A DNA stretch of 61,645 bases from Paenibacillus radicibacter (GTDB lineage Bacteria > Bacillota > Bacilli > Paenibacillales > NBRC-103111), in contig NZ_JANQBC010000017.1 of NCBI RefSeq assembly GCF_024721995.1, positions 1 to 61,645 on the forward strand, in the 5' to 3' direction. A program made the position numbers and the translations under genes. The notes beneath the pieces are model-generated. The model was given only the letters and a program-made list of their open reading frames with translations. It was not told the origin of the DNA and did no database searches. Positions 7,898 to 18,078 of this stretch are shown one piece after another; within the stretch, counting starts at the first letter, position 1; each line of letters opens with the position of its first letter.

Positions 7898-8335
7898 TTA
7901 ACCGCGTAGTTCCCAAACAACTGGTAGTTGTGCAGCATGTGGATGCTCGGAACCTGCATATACTTTTAATTTCATTTTCATGCTGTTGCCAAGACGAGTC
8001 TTAGGCAACATACCGTATACTGCTAGCTCAAGCATACGCTCAGGCTTGTTCTTAAGCATGTCTCCAGCGGAAGTTACTTTCAAACCACCATTGTGCATGG
8101 AGTGACGGTAGTACATTTTGTTCGTTAATTTCTTACCTGTAAGGTGGATCTTCTCAGCGTTGATGATGATTACGAAATCACCAGTGTCAACGTGAGGTGT
8201 AAAAGTAGGTTTGTGTTTACCACGAATGATACTTGCTGCTTCACTAGCAAGACGACCTAGCGTCTTATCCGTAGCATCAATGATGTGCCATTTGCGATCA
8301 ACTTCTGTAGCCTTAGCCATATATGTTGGTTGCAT
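7898..8335 (-). CDS. rplM: Ribosomal protein L13
   Basis: A 145-residue early-assembly protein of the 50S subunit. The start MQPTYMAKA matches the B. subtilis arrangement and has AGGAGG eight bases upstream. The DKTLGRLAS and [11 protein letters not shown] motifs are intact. The long leader upstream resembles the autoregulatory L13 leader, so L13 probably represses its own operon. Confidence 0.98.
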   Translation of the reverse strand: MQPTYMAKATEVDRKWHIIDATDKTLGRLASEAASIIRGKHKPTFTPHVDTGDFVIIINAEKIHLTGKKLTNKMYYRHSMHNGGLKVTSAGDMLKNKPERMLELAVYGMLPKTRLGNSMKMKLKVYAGSEHPHAAQLPVVWELRG

Positions 8336-8473
8336 GCGTAGTTCCTCCTAAACAATATATCTCGATTCTTCAATCGGTTTATTTCAATTATATTCGATAG
8401 TTACATTTCATTCATTAGTGGCCGACTTGATCTTCGGGGCCGTGGGATAGCCGATCAAGAAACACCGTTTATT
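8336..8473 (-). ncRNA. Probable L13 leader (autoregulatory r-protein leader)
   Basis: The 138 nt between the promoter and rplM fold around a strong hairpin in which CTTGATC...CGG (about 8427-8439) pairs with CCG...ATCAAG (about 8452-8460). Downstream is an AT-rich unpaired stretch. Position and hairpin agree with the Rfam L13 leader family, but I cannot run a covariance search. Confidence 0.55.
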
Positions 8474-8502
8474 ATTGTAACCGATCTTGCGTCTGATTTC
8501 AA
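8474..8502 (-). promoter_or_regulatory. Promoter of rplM-rpsI
   Basis: On the minus strand, -35 TTGAAA (8497-8502), 17-bp spacer and -10 TACAAT (8474-8479), lying just after the truA stop codon. Confidence 0.7.
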
Positions 8503-8512
8503 CCTATATTTT

Positions 8513-9277
8513 TCAATAATGGACATTCTGCAACATCAAACCATGCGCTTCCGCTGTGGGTCCCGCTTTGGAGCGATCTTTAGCCGCTAATATACGAGCC
8601 ATATCCTCACTCGTTCGTTTACCTCTGCCGATTTGCAGAAGTGTCCCGACAATAATCCGAACCATATTATATAAAAAGCCATTACCAGTCATTACAATGC
8701 GAATGACGGATGGTGTGTTATAACCTACATCATAATCATCTTCCAACACGTCAAGACGTAAGTCATAAAGCTTACGTACATGACTTCGCTTGGTGCTGCG
8801 TACGGAACAAAAAGAAGTAAAGTCATGTTCACCTAGTAAGTGCATAAGGCCCGCACGCATCGCCTCCACGTCTAAACGCGCAGGGTGGTGCAGTTGGTAT
8901 TGTCGGTTAAACACGTCCGCAAACCGACCGGTACGAATCGTATAACTGTATGTTTTTAGCTTAGCTTCATGTCGTGAATGAAATTCAAGTGGGACTTCTT
9001 CCGCGTTACGCGTCACAATATCAAGAGGTAACCTTGTATTGAGTGCCAAGCACCAACGTTCCACAGGAATTTGGGAAGTGGTAATAAAATTAAACACCTG
9101 ACCCTTTGCATGCACCCCTGCATCAGTTCTGCCAGAAGCTTGAATTTTTATTGGTTCCCTCGTTAAATTCTCGATTGCTGTCTCCAACTCACCTTGAATC
9201 GTTACGGCATCCGGTTGCGATTGAAATCCCGAATACTTGGTGCCATCGTAAGCAACGACAAAGCGTAGGTTTCTCAC
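8513..9277 (-). CDS. truA: tRNA pseudouridine(38-40) synthase TruA
   Basis: A 254-residue enzyme that isomerises uridines 38-40 in the tRNA anticodon stem. The catalytic Asp lies in ASGRTDAGVHAKGQV, and the YDGTKYSGFQ and GNGFLYNMVRI motifs are present. The start is GTG with GGGGGA upstream. In B. subtilis three ECF transporter genes separate rplQ from truA; here only about 100 bp with a weak terminator lie between them. Confidence 0.96.
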   Translation of the reverse strand: MRNLRFVVAYDGTKYSGFQSQPDAVTIQGELETAIENLTREPIKIQASGRTDAGVHAKGQVFNFITTSQIPVERWCLALNTRLPLDIVTRNAEEVPLEFHSRHEAKLKTYSYTIRTGRFADVFNRQYQLHHPARLDVEAMRAGLMHLLGEHDFTSFCSVRSTKRSHVRKLYDLRLDVLEDDYDVGYNTPSVIRIVMTGNGFLYNMVRIIVGTLLQIGRGKRTSEDMARILAAKDRSKAGPTAEAHGLMLQNVHY

Positions 9278-9323
9278 GTTCAGGTTCCCCCAGTATTACA
9301 AGTTGTGTAGCCATTTTAGGTGC

Positions 9324-9370
9324 AAAAAAAAGGGCTTCATCAGAATCAAATGATTCCATCCACCCTTTCC
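9324..9370 (-). terminator. Weak terminator after rplQ
   Basis: On the minus strand GAATC and GATTC form a short stem with an ATTT loop, extended imperfectly to GGG/CCC, and an eight-T tract follows. It lies 6 bp after the rplQ stop. The stem contains mismatches, so readthrough into truA is likely. Confidence 0.55.
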
Positions 9371-9376
9371 CAATTT

Positions 9377-9745
9377 TTATGCGCGATCAACAAGTTCCAA
9401 AAATACCATTGGAGCAGCATCTCCGCGACGAGGTCCAACTTTAAGGATACGCGTGTATCCACCTGGACGCTCATTGTAGCGAGGCGCAAGCTCTGCAAAC
9501 AATTTTTGGATAGCATCTTGTTGTCCGTCAAGTGTTTCACGACGAACAAACGAAGCTACTTGACGACGAGCGTGAAGATCTCCGCGCTTAGCAGTTGTAA
9601 TCAACTTCTCAGCGATCGAACGAACTTCCTTCGCTTTCGACTCAGTAGTTTGGATGCGTTCATGTAAAAATAGATCCGTTACGAGGTCACGGAACAATGC
9701 TTTCCGTGCACTGGAGTTACGGCCTAATTTTTGATAAAGTGCCAT
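9377..9745 (-). CDS. rplQ: Ribosomal protein L17
   Basis: A 122-residue protein near the exit of the 50S peptide tunnel and the last gene of the alpha operon. The start [21 protein letters not shown] and the ending [10 protein letters not shown] are characteristic. It follows rpoA by 15 bp. Confidence 0.98.
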   Translation of the reverse strand: MALYQKLGRNSSARKALFRDLVTDLFLHERIQTTESKAKEVRSIAEKLITTAKRGDLHARRQVASFVRRETLDGQQDAIQKLFAELAPRYNERPGGYTRILKVGPRRGDAAPMVFLELVDRA

Positions 9746-9760
9746 GTTCTTTTACCTCCT

Positions 9761-10705
9761 CTAGTCTTCCGCGCGTAGTCCTAAACCTAGCTCTTCAAGC
9801 TTCTCTTGAACTTCTTCAAGTGATTTACGGCCAAGGTTACGCACTTTCATCATATCTTCTTCTGTTTTGGTGATCAATTCTTGAACAGAGTTGATACCCG
9901 CACGCTTCAAACAGTTGTAAGAACGAACAGAAAGATCTAGTTCTTCGATCGTCATCTCTAGAACTTTTTCTTTTTTGTCTTCTTCTTTTTCAACCATGAT
10001 CTCAGCGTCTTTCGCTTCGTCAGTTAGACCAACGAATAGCATCAAGTGTTCTGTTAAGATCTTAGCACCTAAACTAACAGCTTCTTCTGGTCGAATGCTG
10101 CCATCAGTCCATACTTCGAGTGTCAACTTGTCATAGTTAGTGACTTGACCAACACGAGTATTTTCCACACTGTAATTCACACGGGTAATTGGCGTGTAAA
10201 TCGAATCAACCGGAATTAAACCGATGAGTTGCTCTTCTCTCTTATTCTTATCCAAAGCTACATAACCACGACCGCGGTTAGCATGGATTCGCATATGAAG
10301 ACGAGAATCCGAGGATAATGTAGCAATGTGCAGATCCGGATTAAGAATCTCAACATCACTATCTCCACGGATATCTCCTGCAAGAACAGGGCCTTCGCCC
10401 TCTGCATCAATCTCTAATACTTTTTCCTCATCGGAATGAATCTTGAGAGACAACCCTTTCAGGTTTAGGATGATTTCTGTTACATCTTCCATTACACCTG
10501 GAATCGTCGAGAACTCGTGCAAGACACCGTCAATTTGAACGGATGTTACTGCTGCTCCCGGCAAAGAAGAGAGTAAGATACGACGTAGTGAATTACCTAA
10601 AGTTGTACCGTATCCACGCTCAAGCGGTTCGACTACGAATTTACCGTAAGAACCATCCTCGCTGAGGGCTACGGTTTCTATTTTTGGCTTTTCGATCTCG
10701 ATCAT
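9761..10705 (-). CDS. rpoA: RNA polymerase alpha subunit
   Basis: A 314-residue subunit. The N-terminal dimerisation domain carries [21 protein letters not shown] flexible acidic linker (residues about 230-245) leads to the C-terminal domain ([22 protein letters not shown]), which binds UP elements and activators. I chose ATG at 10705, matching [10 protein letters not shown] of B. subtilis, over the TTG three bases earlier; GGAGGG lies upstream. The 121-bp gap before the gene is longer than its neighbours' and holds an extended -10 sequence. Confidence 0.98.
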   Translation of the reverse strand: MIEIEKPKIETVALSEDGSYGKFVVEPLERGYGTTLGNSLRRILLSSLPGAAVTSVQIDGVLHEFSTIPGVMEDVTEIILNLKGLSLKIHSDEEKVLEIDAEGEGPVLAGDIRGDSDVEILNPDLHIATLSSDSRLHMRIHANRGRGYVALDKNKREEQLIGLIPVDSIYTPITRVNYSVENTRVGQVTNYDKLTLEVWTDGSIRPEEAVSLGAKILTEHLMLFVGLTDEAKDAEIMVEKEEDKKEKVLEMTIEELDLSVRSYNCLKRAGINSVQELITKTEEDMMKVRNLGRKSLEEVQEKLEELGLGLRAED

Positions 10706-10800
10706 CAAATGGACCCTCCTTCAAAACGTCGTTTCCTGGGACAAACTATAAAACGCGCAGTATAACTACCCATCAGATTATTATTAACCATATTTGGATA

Positions 10801-10829
10801 ATTATACCACAGCATGATCCTCAAAATTA
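10801..10829 (-). promoter_or_regulatory. Possible internal promoter before rpoA
   Basis: On the minus strand TGGTATAAT gives a TGn-extended perfect -10 (10801-10806). The -35 position (TAATTT, 10824-10829) is poor. It could lift rpoA-rplQ expression above the rest of the operon. Confidence 0.3.
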
Positions 10830-11222
10830 GACGCGACGACGTTTTGGAGGGCGGCATCCGTTATGTGGTACTGGAGTCACGTCTTTGATTAAGTTAACTT
10901 CAAGACCAGCTGCTTGTAAAGAGCGGATTGCTGCTTCACGTCCAGCTCCTGGACCTTTAACCATTACCTCTACAACTTTCATGCCGTGTTCCATTGCAGC
11001 TTTAGCTGCAGTTTCAGCAGCCATTTGCGCAGCAAATGGTGTGCTTTTACGGGAACCTTTGAAACCCATACCACCGGAACTAGCCCAAGAGATAGCATTA
11101 CCGTGTGGATCTGTGATCGTTACGATCGTGTTATTGAAAGTGGAGCGAATGTGCGCAACACCAGTCTCAATATTTTTACGATCGCGACGTTTAGTACGAA
11201 CGACTTTTTTAGGTTTAGCCAT
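10827..11222 (-). CDS. rpsK: Ribosomal protein S11
   Basis: A 131-residue protein of the 30S platform lining the mRNA exit channel. [18 protein letters not shown] and [17 protein letters not shown] are diagnostic. It follows rpsM by 18 bp in the alpha operon. Confidence 0.98.
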   Translation of the reverse strand: MAKPKKVVRTKRRDRKNIETGVAHIRSTFNNTIVTITDPHGNAISWASSGGMGFKGSRKSTPFAAQMAAETAAKAAMEHGMKVVEVMVKGPGAGREAAIRSLQAAGLEVNLIKDVTPVPHNGCRPPKRRRV

Positions 11223-11240
11223 GAGATCTAACCCCCTTTA

Positions 11241-11609
11241 TTATTTTTTCTTGTTAGCTACTGTACGACGAGGACCTTTGCGAGTACGAGCATTAGTCTT
11301 CGTGCGTTGTCCACGAACTGGTAAACCACGACGGTGGCGAATACCACGGTAGCAGCCAATTTCGATTAGACGTTTGATGTTAAGTGCGATTTCACGACGA
11401 AGGTCACCTTCAACCTTAAGAGTCTTGTCAATCGCTTCACGGATTTTGCTTACTTCGTCTTCAGTTAGATCACGTACGCGAGTATCTGGGCTAATCCCAG
11501 TTGCAGCGATAACTTTTTGGGAAGTAGTGTTACCAATACCAAAAATGTATGTCAATGCAATTACTACGCGCTTATCACGAGGTAAGTCAACGCCAGCTAT
11601 ACGAGCCAT
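11241..11609 (-). CDS. rpsM: Ribosomal protein S13
   Basis: A 122-residue protein of the 30S head that bridges to the 50S subunit. It begins [15 protein letters not shown] and carries the [23 protein letters not shown]-type basic tail that contacts P-site tRNA. It follows rpmJ by 14 bp. Confidence 0.98.
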   Translation of the reverse strand: MARIAGVDLPRDKRVVIALTYIFGIGNTTSQKVIAATGISPDTRVRDLTEDEVSKIREAIDKTLKVEGDLRREIALNIKRLIEIGCYRGIRHRRGLPVRGQRTKTNARTRKGPRRTVANKKK

Positions 11610-11623
11610 TTACAAGCACCTCC

Positions 11624-11749
<126 letters not shown>

Positions 11750-11758
11750 CTAAATTTA

Positions 11759-11781
11759 TCCGAAGGAGAAATCGCTTCGGA
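11759..11781 (-). other. Intergenic hairpin between infA and rpmJ
   Basis: TCCGAAG pairs with CTTCGGA around a 9-nt loop, immediately before the rpmJ ribosome binding site. There is no T-tract strong enough for termination. It may tune rpmJ translation or mark mRNA processing. Confidence 0.45.
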
Positions 11782-11803
11782 AGCATTCGCTCAAACTTAC
11801 CAT

Positions 11804-12022
11804 TTATTTAAATCGATAGGTGATACGGCCGCGCGTTAGGTCATAAGGAGAAAGTTCCACTGTTACTTTATCCCCTGGTAAAATTCGAATGAAATGCATA
11901 CGAATCTTTCCGGACACGTGCGCCAAAATTTTATGACCGTTCTCCAATTCTACTTTGAACATAGCGTTGGGAAGTGGTTCAATTACGGTGCCTTCTACTT
12001 CAATCACATCTTCTTTGGCCAA
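11804..12022 (-). CDS. infA: Translation initiation factor IF-1
   Basis: A 72-residue OB-fold factor that binds the ribosomal A site during initiation. It starts [11 protein letters not shown] and includes [14 protein letters not shown]. The usual HYIRIL is HFIRIL here, a conservative change. It follows the KOW-domain gene by 3 bp. Confidence 0.98.
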   Translation of the reverse strand: MAKEDVIEVEGTVIEPLPNAMFKVELENGHKILAHVSGKIRMHFIRILPGDKVTVELSPYDLTRGRITYRFK

Positions 12023-12025
12023 CTG

Positions 12026-12334
12026 TCATTCTCCTCTCTCATCTGTACTTGATTGCATTTTATCTGAAAATCGCTTCAGTGCAAATCGCAACTTTCCGTT
12101 TGTTACACGTCCTGTTTCCTTCAAGCTGGTTTCCACTTCAGCAGGGATCTCATCCATGAGCTGCAGATGAAGTATATTCTTCTTCTTCGGTAAATCGAAC
12201 TTTCGCTTGTCACCGTCAGCAATGAGAACAAATTTATTATCCACGATACTAACGATTACAGCAAATTTAGTTTCTTCTCTACCACGCAGCACCTTGACGA
12301 TCTGTCCAACTTGAGGCGTTCCTAGTTGTTCCAC
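12026..12334 (-). CDS. KOW-domain RNA-binding protein (L14e/L6e/L27e-like)
   Basis: A 102-residue protein with an N-terminal KOW-type beta-barrel (PQVGQIVKVLRGREETKFAVIV) followed by a basic, hydrophilic tail. Bacilli carry a similar small gene between map and infA whose role is poorly known; RNA or ribosome binding is inferred from the fold and operon. The start is GTG, with AGGTGA upstream. It follows map by 29 bp. Confidence 0.85.
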   Translation of the reverse strand: MEQLGTPQVGQIVKVLRGREETKFAVIVSIVDNKFVLIADGDKRKFDLPKKKNILHLQLMDEIPAEVETSLKETGRVTNGKLRFALKRFSDKMQSSTDERGE

Positions 12335-12363
12335 TCATCCTCACCTACGTTCTGCAATGTTAA

Positions 12364-13113
12364 TCATTTGACTAAAGTCAAAATTTCATAACCATCTGCA
12401 GTAATTGCAATCGTATGCTCAAAGTGAGCGCATAAGGAACCATCCACAGTAACGACTGTCCAATTATCCTGCAACGTTTTCACGTAGCGCTCTCCTACGT
12501 TAACCATTGGCTCGATGGCAAGCACCATGCCTGGTTTCAAAACTGGACCTTTGTTCGGAAATCCGTAATTCGGTATTTGTGGATCTTCATGCAGTTCAGA
12601 GCCTATGCCATGCCCTACATATTCACGCACAATTGAGAATCCAGCTTCCTCAGCACATTTTTGAATCGCGTGAGAAATTGTATACAGCCTTACATCCGGT
12701 CCTGCTTCATTAAGGCCAGCATATAAAGATTGTTCGGTCACTTCAAGCAATCGTTTCGCCGTGTCAGATATTTCACCAACCGGATATGTCCATGCAGAGT
12801 CCCCGTGATACCCCTTATATTGCGCTCCAATATCAATGGAGATAATGTCGCCTTCACTTAGCTTACGCGGTCCGGGTATACCATGAACCAATTCGTCATT
12901 GACGGAAGCACAGATCGAGCCAGAAAAACCGCCATAGCCTTTAAAAGATGGAATTGCTCCTTGACTGCGAATATATTCCTCAGCTATTTGATCAAGTTCC
13001 TTTGTTGTGATGTTCGGTCGAATCGCTTGCTTCAGCAAACGATGTGTATCGGCTACGATACGTCCGGCTTCCCGCATTAAATCTAGTTCAACTTCGGACT
13101 TACATTTGATCAT
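12364..13113 (-). CDS. map: Methionine aminopeptidase type I
   Basis: A 249-residue dimetal enzyme that removes the N-terminal Met from nascent proteins. The five ligands are visible: D in SIDIGAQ, D in HGDSAW, H in YVGHGIG, E in AIEPMV and E in HFEHTIAI. It follows adk by 5 bp, the standard spc-operon order. Confidence 0.97.
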   Translation of the reverse strand: MIKCKSEVELDLMREAGRIVADTHRLLKQAIRPNITTKELDQIAEEYIRSQGAIPSFKGYGGFSGSICASVNDELVHGIPGPRKLSEGDIISIDIGAQYKGYHGDSAWTYPVGEISDTAKRLLEVTEQSLYAGLNEAGPDVRLYTISHAIQKCAEEAGFSIVREYVGHGIGSELHEDPQIPNYGFPNKGPVLKPGMVLAIEPMVNVGERYVKTLQDNWTVVTVDGSLCAHFEHTIAITADGYEILTLVK

Positions 13114-13118
13114 CCAGC

Positions 13119-13763
13119 TTAACCTCGCAATAATGAGCTAATTTCTGAAGTAACCAAGTCGATGTCCTGGTCCCCGTTGACTTCACGAAGCAAACCTTTA
13201 CCGCGATAGTATTCCAAAAGCGGAGCAGTCTTGTTTACATACTCATCTAAACGAGTTCCAACCTTTTCTTCTGTATCATCTGAACGTTGATACAGTTCAC
13301 CTTCACATTTATCGCATACGCCATCTTGCTTAGGTGGGTTAAACACGACATGGTACGTTGCGCCGCATGATTTACAAATCCGACGGCCTGTAAGTCTAGC
13401 CAACAACAGATTACGATCAACGCCAAGATTGATAACATGATCAATCTTCTTACCTAAGGATTCCATAATTACGTCAAGCGCGTCGGCTTGAGCAATCGTT
13501 CTTGGAAAACCATCAAGTAGTGAGCCTTCATTGCAATCTGGCTGTTGAAGCCGTTCCCTTACGATTCCATTCGTTATTTCATCAGGTACTAATAGACCTT
13601 TATCTACGTATCCCTTTGCCTCAATACCCAAAGGAGTTTCTTGACTCATTGCCAAACGAAACGCATCTCCAGTAGAGATATGAGGAATATGAAACGTACT
13701 TACAATTCTTTCCGCCTGAGTGCCTTTACCTGCACCAGGAGGACCCATAAATATAACGTTCAC
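13119..13763 (-). CDS. adk: Adenylate kinase, zinc-containing long form
   Basis: A 214-residue enzyme interconverting ATP+AMP and two ADP. The P-loop [10 protein letters not shown] is at the N-terminus. The lid carries four cysteines (CKSC...CDKC) that bind structural zinc, as in Gram-positive Adk. I chose GTG at 13763, preceded by GGGAGG; the frame runs 24 codons further upstream without support. It lies between secY and map. Confidence 0.96.
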   Translation of the reverse strand: MNVIFMGPPGAGKGTQAERIVSTFHIPHISTGDAFRLAMSQETPLGIEAKGYVDKGLLVPDEITNGIVRERLQQPDCNEGSLLDGFPRTIAQADALDVIMESLGKKIDHVINLGVDRNLLLARLTGRRICKSCGATYHVVFNPPKQDGVCDKCEGELYQRSDDTEEKVGTRLDEYVNKTAPLLEYYRGKGLLREVNGDQDIDLVTSEISSLLRG

Positions 13764-13849
13764 TCCGATACCCTCCCATCGCGATTGACAACGAAACAGC
13801 ACAATAGGTGCCGATGTCGCCATAACCGCAACCATCAGAACCTATTTAG

Positions 13850-15160
13850 CTATTTATTAATAAACCCTTTGTAATGACGCTTAATTAGCTGACTCTCAAT
13901 TGTTTTCATCATTTCAAGAGCTACACCCACCAAGATTAGGATCGATGTTCCACCGATCGAAACAGATGTAGGCAGCCCTGCCGCTTTACCAAAGATCATT
14001 GGCAAAATGGAGATTAAAGCAAGGAAGAATGCGCCAGTTAAAGTAATACGTGTCATAATGCGGGTCAAGTATACGGTAGTTGCCTTACCAGGACGAACGC
14101 CTGGAATATATCCACCGTTCTTTTTCATTTGATCTGCCATTTGTTCAGGATTCATCTGTACGAAAGTATAGAAGAATGTAAACCCGACAATAAGCAATAC
14201 GTACAGGACCATCGCAAGCGGTGCGCCTGTAGATATATTCAAATTGTGTTGAATCCAGTCTGCAAGCCAACTTCTTCCTGTCCAGAAAGATGCAATGATT
14301 GATGGGAAGGTCATTAGTGAACTCGCAAAAATAACCGGAATAACACCCGCAGCATTGACTTTCATAGGAATATGTGTCGATTGTCCACCGTACATTTTGC
14401 GTCCAACTACACGTTTAGCATATTGAACTGGGATCTTACGAATCCCTTGCTGTACGAAGATAACAAAGACAACAATGGCGATTGCAACCACTAGGATCAG
14501 AACCGCTTTAATGATGTTCATAAATAAAGCATCGCCAGCATCAACAAACAATTGCGTTGCAATTTTGCCGATACCGCCTGGAATAGCAGCTACGATACCT
14601 GCAAAGATGATAATGGAGATACCATTGCCAATTCCATTTTCGGTGATTTGTTCCCCTAGCCACATTAAGAAAGATGTACCTGCTGTAAGCACGATCACGA
14701 TTAACGCATATGTCGCAACGGATGGGTTAATAACCAATCCCGCATACACATTGTTAAACCCAATCGAAAATCCAATAGCTTGAATTAATCCGAGTACGAT
14801 TGTGCCGTATCGTGTAATTTGCGTCAACTTCTTCTTACCAACATCGCCCTCTTTTGCCCATTGAGCAAATCTAGGAATAACATCCATGGAGAGCAATTGC
14901 ACGATAATGGAGGCCGTAATGTAAGGCATAATCCCCATTGCAAAAATGGAGAATTGGAACAATGCGCCCCCCGAGAATGTGTTGAGCAATCCGAAAACAT
15001 TCGAAGTTGCAGATTGGTCAAATTGACGAATCGCATCTGCGTTAATATTCGGCACTGGAATGAAAGCACCAATACGATAAACAATTAAAACAAGCAGAGT
15101 GAAGATTATCCGTTTACGTAAATCCATTACTTTAAAAATATTGGATAAGGTACGAAACAT
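13850..15160 (-). CDS. secY: Preprotein translocase channel subunit SecY
   Basis: A 436-residue membrane protein with ten transmembrane segments forming the Sec protein-conducting channel. Signatures include FSGGALFQFSIFAMGIMPYITASII and GTSILILVGVALEMMKTIESQ near the C-terminus. The start codon overlaps the rplO stop by one base (TAATG), so the two are translationally coupled. Confidence 0.98.
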   Translation of the reverse strand: MFRTLSNIFKVMDLRKRIIFTLLVLIVYRIGAFIPVPNINADAIRQFDQSATSNVFGLLNTFSGGALFQFSIFAMGIMPYITASIIVQLLSMDVIPRFAQWAKEGDVGKKKLTQITRYGTIVLGLIQAIGFSIGFNNVYAGLVINPSVATYALIVIVLTAGTSFLMWLGEQITENGIGNGISIIIFAGIVAAIPGGIGKIATQLFVDAGDALFMNIIKAVLILVVAIAIVVFVIFVQQGIRKIPVQYAKRVVGRKMYGGQSTHIPMKVNAAGVIPVIFASSLMTFPSIIASFWTGRSWLADWIQHNLNISTGAPLAMVLYVLLIVGFTFFYTFVQMNPEQMADQMKKNGGYIPGVRPGKATTVYLTRIMTRITLTGAFFLALISILPMIFGKAAGLPTSVSIGGTSILILVGVALEMMKTIESQLIKRHYKGFINK

Positions 15161-15600
15161 TAAATCACCTCAGATTGACCACCGGCAGCCTGGATTTTAT
15201 CCACCGCAGATTGAGAGAACTTATTTGCTTTAACTGTTAGTTTAACAGTTAGTTCACCGTTGCCTAAGATCTTGATGCCGTCTTTAGGAGATTTGACAAT
15301 TCCAGATGTCATTAAAACTTCTGGTGTCACTTCTGTGCCTTCTGCAAATTGATTAAGTTCTGTCAAGTTAACAATCGCAAATACTTTGCGATTCGGGTTG
15401 TTGAATCCACGCTTCGGCAAACGACGGTACAATGGGTTTTGACCACCCTCGAATCCTGGACGAACACCGCCGCCTGAACGCGAATTTTGACCTTTGTGAC
15501 CGCGAGTTGACGTCTTACCCATACCACTACCTGGTCCACGACCAACACGTTTACGAGTATGACGAGCACCTACAGCAGAACTAAGCTCATGTAACTTCAT
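15160..15600 (-). CDS. rplO: Ribosomal protein L15
   Basis: A 146-residue 50S protein with the Gly-rich basic N-terminal extension ([21 protein letters not shown]) typical of the family. It lies between rpmD and secY. Confidence 0.98.
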   Translation of the reverse strand: MKLHELSSAVGARHTRKRVGRGPGSGMGKTSTRGHKGQNSRSGGGVRPGFEGGQNPLYRRLPKRGFNNPNRKVFAIVNLTELNQFAEGTEVTPEVLMTSGIVKSPKDGIKILGNGELTVKLTVKANKFSQSAVDKIQAAGGQSEVI

Positions 15601-15630
15601 CGTTGCACCTCCTCTAAGCTTTTGTATGCA

Positions 15631-15819
15631 TTACGCTTCAATTTCTTTAACTTCTACTAAGTGACTTACTTGGTTTACCATGCCGCGAATAGCAGCATTG
15701 TCAGCTTGAACAACGGTTTGGTGCAACTTACGAAGACCAAGTGTGTTCACAGTCACTCGTTGCCCTTCAGGGCGACCGATAAGACTACGCTTTAGGGTAA
15801 TTTGAAGTTGTTTTGCCAT
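15631..15819 (-). CDS. rpmD: Ribosomal protein L30
   Basis: A 62-residue 50S protein beginning [18 protein letters not shown]. It is normal in length for the short bacterial L30 and lies 11 bp after rpsE. Confidence 0.97.
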   Translation of the reverse strand: MAKQLQITLKRSLIGRPEGQRVTVNTLGLRKLHQTVVQADNAAIRGMVNQVSHLVEVKEIEA

Positions 15820-15830
15820 GTTTACCCCTC

Positions 15831-16328
15831 CTAACCTAAAAGCTCTTTCACGGTTTTACCGCGAAGTTTAGCTACCTCATCAGCTCTCTTTAGACGGGAC
15901 AAGCCTTCTAAAGTAGCGTTAACCATGTTCATGGAGTTTGAGGAACCAAGAGATTTTGTCAAGATATCGCCAATACCTGCAAGTTCAAGTACTGCACGAA
16001 CTGGACCGCCAGCGATTACCCCAGTACCTTGGGAAGCTGGTTTAAGTAGGACATGTCCTGCACCAAATTTTCCGTTCACTAAGTGAGGAATTGTTGTTCC
16101 TACGATTGGAATATGGATCAAGTTTTTCTTAGCATCTTCGATTCCTTTACGAATCGCGTCTGGAACCTCGGATGCTTTACCGATCCCTGCGCCTACCCAG
16201 CCTTTGCCGTCGCCGACAACAACGAGTGCACTAAAGCTGAAACGACGTCCGCCTTTTACTACTTTAGCAACGCGGTTAATATGAACAACTTTTTCTGTGA
16301 GTTCTAAAGTATTCGGATCTACTCGCAA
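15831..16328 (-). CDS. rpsE: Ribosomal protein S5
   Basis: A 165-residue 30S protein needed for accuracy and mRNA unwinding. The spectinomycin loop [21 protein letters not shown] is wild type, so no resistance is predicted from this gene. It sits between rplR and rpmD. Confidence 0.98.
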   Translation of the reverse strand: MRVDPNTLELTEKVVHINRVAKVVKGGRRFSFSALVVVGDGKGWVGAGIGKASEVPDAIRKGIEDAKKNLIHIPIVGTTIPHLVNGKFGAGHVLLKPASQGTGVIAGGPVRAVLELAGIGDILTKSLGSSNSMNMVNATLEGLSRLKRADEVAKLRGKTVKELLG

Positions 16329-16355
16329 GTCTATACCTCCTTTAAAATTTACTAA

Positions 16356-16718
16356 TTAGAATTCAAGTCCTGCTTCACGCGCTGCATCAGCAAGCGCTTG
16401 AACACGACCATGATATAAATAACCGCTACGGTCAAATACCACTTTATCGATGCCTTTTTCTTTAGCACGAGTCGCGATTAGCGCTCCAACTTTACGAGCA
16501 GCTTCAACGTTACCGCCATTGCCTTCGCTCAACTCTTTCTCTTGAGTAGAAGCAGCAGCTAGTGTAATGCCTTGAACATCATCGATAATTTGTGCGTACA
16601 TGTGTTTCTCAGAACGGAAAATGTTCAAACGAGGACGAGCAGTCGTACCTTCGATTTTCTTACGTACACGAAGATGTCTCTTCAAGCGCGCTTTGTTCTT
16701 GTCGCTTTTAGTAATCAT
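16356..16718 (-). CDS. rplR: Ribosomal protein L18
   Basis: A 120-residue protein that binds 5S rRNA with L5 in the 50S central protuberance. The ATG at 16718 ([15 protein letters not shown]) has AAAGGAG upstream and gives the B. subtilis length. It is separated from rplF by 123 bp, about four times the usual gap in this operon. Confidence 0.98.
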   Translation of the reverse strand: MITKSDKNKARLKRHLRVRKKIEGTTARPRLNIFRSEKHMYAQIIDDVQGITLAAASTQEKELSEGNGGNVEAARKVGALIATRAKEKGIDKVVFDRSGYLYHGRVQALADAAREAGLEF

Positions 16719-16841
16719 GGATTGTACTCCTTTCATCTTTATTAAGAAGCCTTTGCCTCTTTAGATGAATTAGCCGTCTTGTAATCAAACATCTCTTTGT
16801 AAAAGACTATGAGTGATTGAAAGGCTAGCCAATTAGCTGTC

Positions 16842-17384
16842 TTATTTCTTCTTACCAGCTTTACCTTCTTTACGAAGTATGCGTTCGCCTTCATACTTGA
16901 TACCTTTACCTTTATACGGCTCAGGCTCGCGTACGGAACGAACTTTAGCAGCGATTGCACCAACTAGTTCTTTATCAATACCTTTGATGATAATTTTCGT
17001 ATTCACCGGTACTTCGAACTCGATGCCTGAATCAGGTGTAAACTCAACAGGGTGGGAGTATCCTACGTTTAAAACTAGCTTGTCGCCAGTTTTGTTAGCA
17101 CGATAACCTACGCCTACTAGTTCAAGAGTCTTAGCATAACCTTCAGTCACACCGTTAACCATGTTTGCGATCACGCTGCGCGTTGTACCGTGCAGGGAGC
17201 GATGCAATTTATGTTCGGATGGACGTTCTACGTTAATCATATCGTCTTGAACGCTAACTTTCATATCTTTATGAAGATCACGGGATAAAGAACCTTTCGG
17301 TCCCTTAACTGTAATCAAAGTGTTATCTAGGGTTACAGTCACACCGCTAGGAATTGTAATGGGCTTGCGACCAATACGTGACAT
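16842..17384 (-). CDS. rplF: Ribosomal protein L6
   Basis: A 180-residue two-domain 50S protein near the factor-binding site, starting [15 protein letters not shown] and ending in the [13 protein letters not shown] motif and a basic tail. It follows rpsH by 30 bp. Confidence 0.98.
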   Translation of the reverse strand: MSRIGRKPITIPSGVTVTLDNTLITVKGPKGSLSRDLHKDMKVSVQDDMINVERPSEHKLHRSLHGTTRSVIANMVNGVTEGYAKTLELVGVGYRANKTGDKLVLNVGYSHPVEFTPDSGIEFEVPVNTKIIIKGIDKELVGAIAAKVRSVREPEPYKGKGIKYEGERILRKEGKAGKKK

Positions 17385-17414
17385 GTCTTTGCACCTCCAT
17401 TCAATTGCGTTAAA

Positions 17415-17813
17415 TTACCAAACGTAGCAAATTACCTCGCCACCAGCTTTGGACTGACGAGCTTCTTTGTCTGTCATTACTCCTTTTGAAGTGGAGATAA
17501 TGGCAATTCCAAGTCCTCCTAGTACGCGAGGAATCTCTTGGCTTTTCGTGTATACGCGAAGACCTGGCTTGGAAATTCTTTTTAGACCGGAAATTACACG
17601 CTCGTTGTTGGAGCCGTATTTCAAGAATAAACGGATAATCCCTTGCTTGTTGTCCTCAACATATTCAGCATCACGGATAAATCCTTCTTTTTTAAGGATC
17701 TCAGCGATTTCTCTCTTCGACTTGGAAGATGGAATTTCAACTGTTTCATGACGAACGATGTTAGCATTGCGAATGCGTGTTAGCATATCAGCAATTGGAT
17801 CTGACATAACCAT
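17415..17813 (-). CDS. rpsH: Ribosomal protein S8
   Basis: A 132-residue 30S assembly protein. [18 protein letters not shown] and the ending GEVICYVW are diagnostic. GGAGG lies 9 nt before the first ATG, which gives the same N-terminus as B. subtilis. Confidence 0.98.
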   Translation of the reverse strand: MVMSDPIADMLTRIRNANIVRHETVEIPSSKSKREIAEILKKEGFIRDAEYVEDNKQGIIRLFLKYGSNNERVISGLKRISKPGLRVYTKSQEIPRVLGGLGIAIISTSKGVMTDKEARQSKAGGEVICYVW

Positions 17814-17845
17814 TTGTGTAAACCTCCTTCCCGAAAATCGATTGA

Positions 17846-18031
17846 TTACCAGCTTGCTTTTTTAACACCTGGAATCTGACCTTTATGTGCTAATTCGCGG
17901 AAACAAATTCTGCAAACTTTAAACTTGCGAAGTACGGAGTGCGGACGACCACAACGCTCACAGCGTGTATATGCCTGCACTTTGAACTTCGGTGGACGTT
18001 GTTGCTTAACTATCATCGAAGTTTTTGCCAC
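17846..18031 (-). CDS. rpsN: Ribosomal protein S14, zinc-binding type Z
   Basis: A 61-residue protein with CERCGRPH and CRICFRE, giving the four zinc-binding cysteines. This short form is the standard S14 of Bacilli; a longer zinc-free paralogue, if present, lies elsewhere. Confidence 0.98.
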   Translation of the reverse strand: MAKTSMIVKQQRPPKFKVQAYTRCERCGRPHSVLRKFKVCRICFRELAHKGQIPGVKKASW

Positions 18032-18078
18032 TTCAGATTACACCTCCTGAAAGTTTTCAAACAGAAAACTCGGTTCCT

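Noticed and set aside
9106-9667. Two plus-strand frames opposite truA and rplQ
   Set aside because: They overlap well-identified genes on the minus strand and show no independent support.
16742-16963. A 73-codon minus-strand frame running out of rplF, with a KTAN-like repeat at its end
   Set aside because: It is out of frame with rplF, has no ribosome binding site, and is explained by rplF plus the spacer. No frameshift signal is visible.
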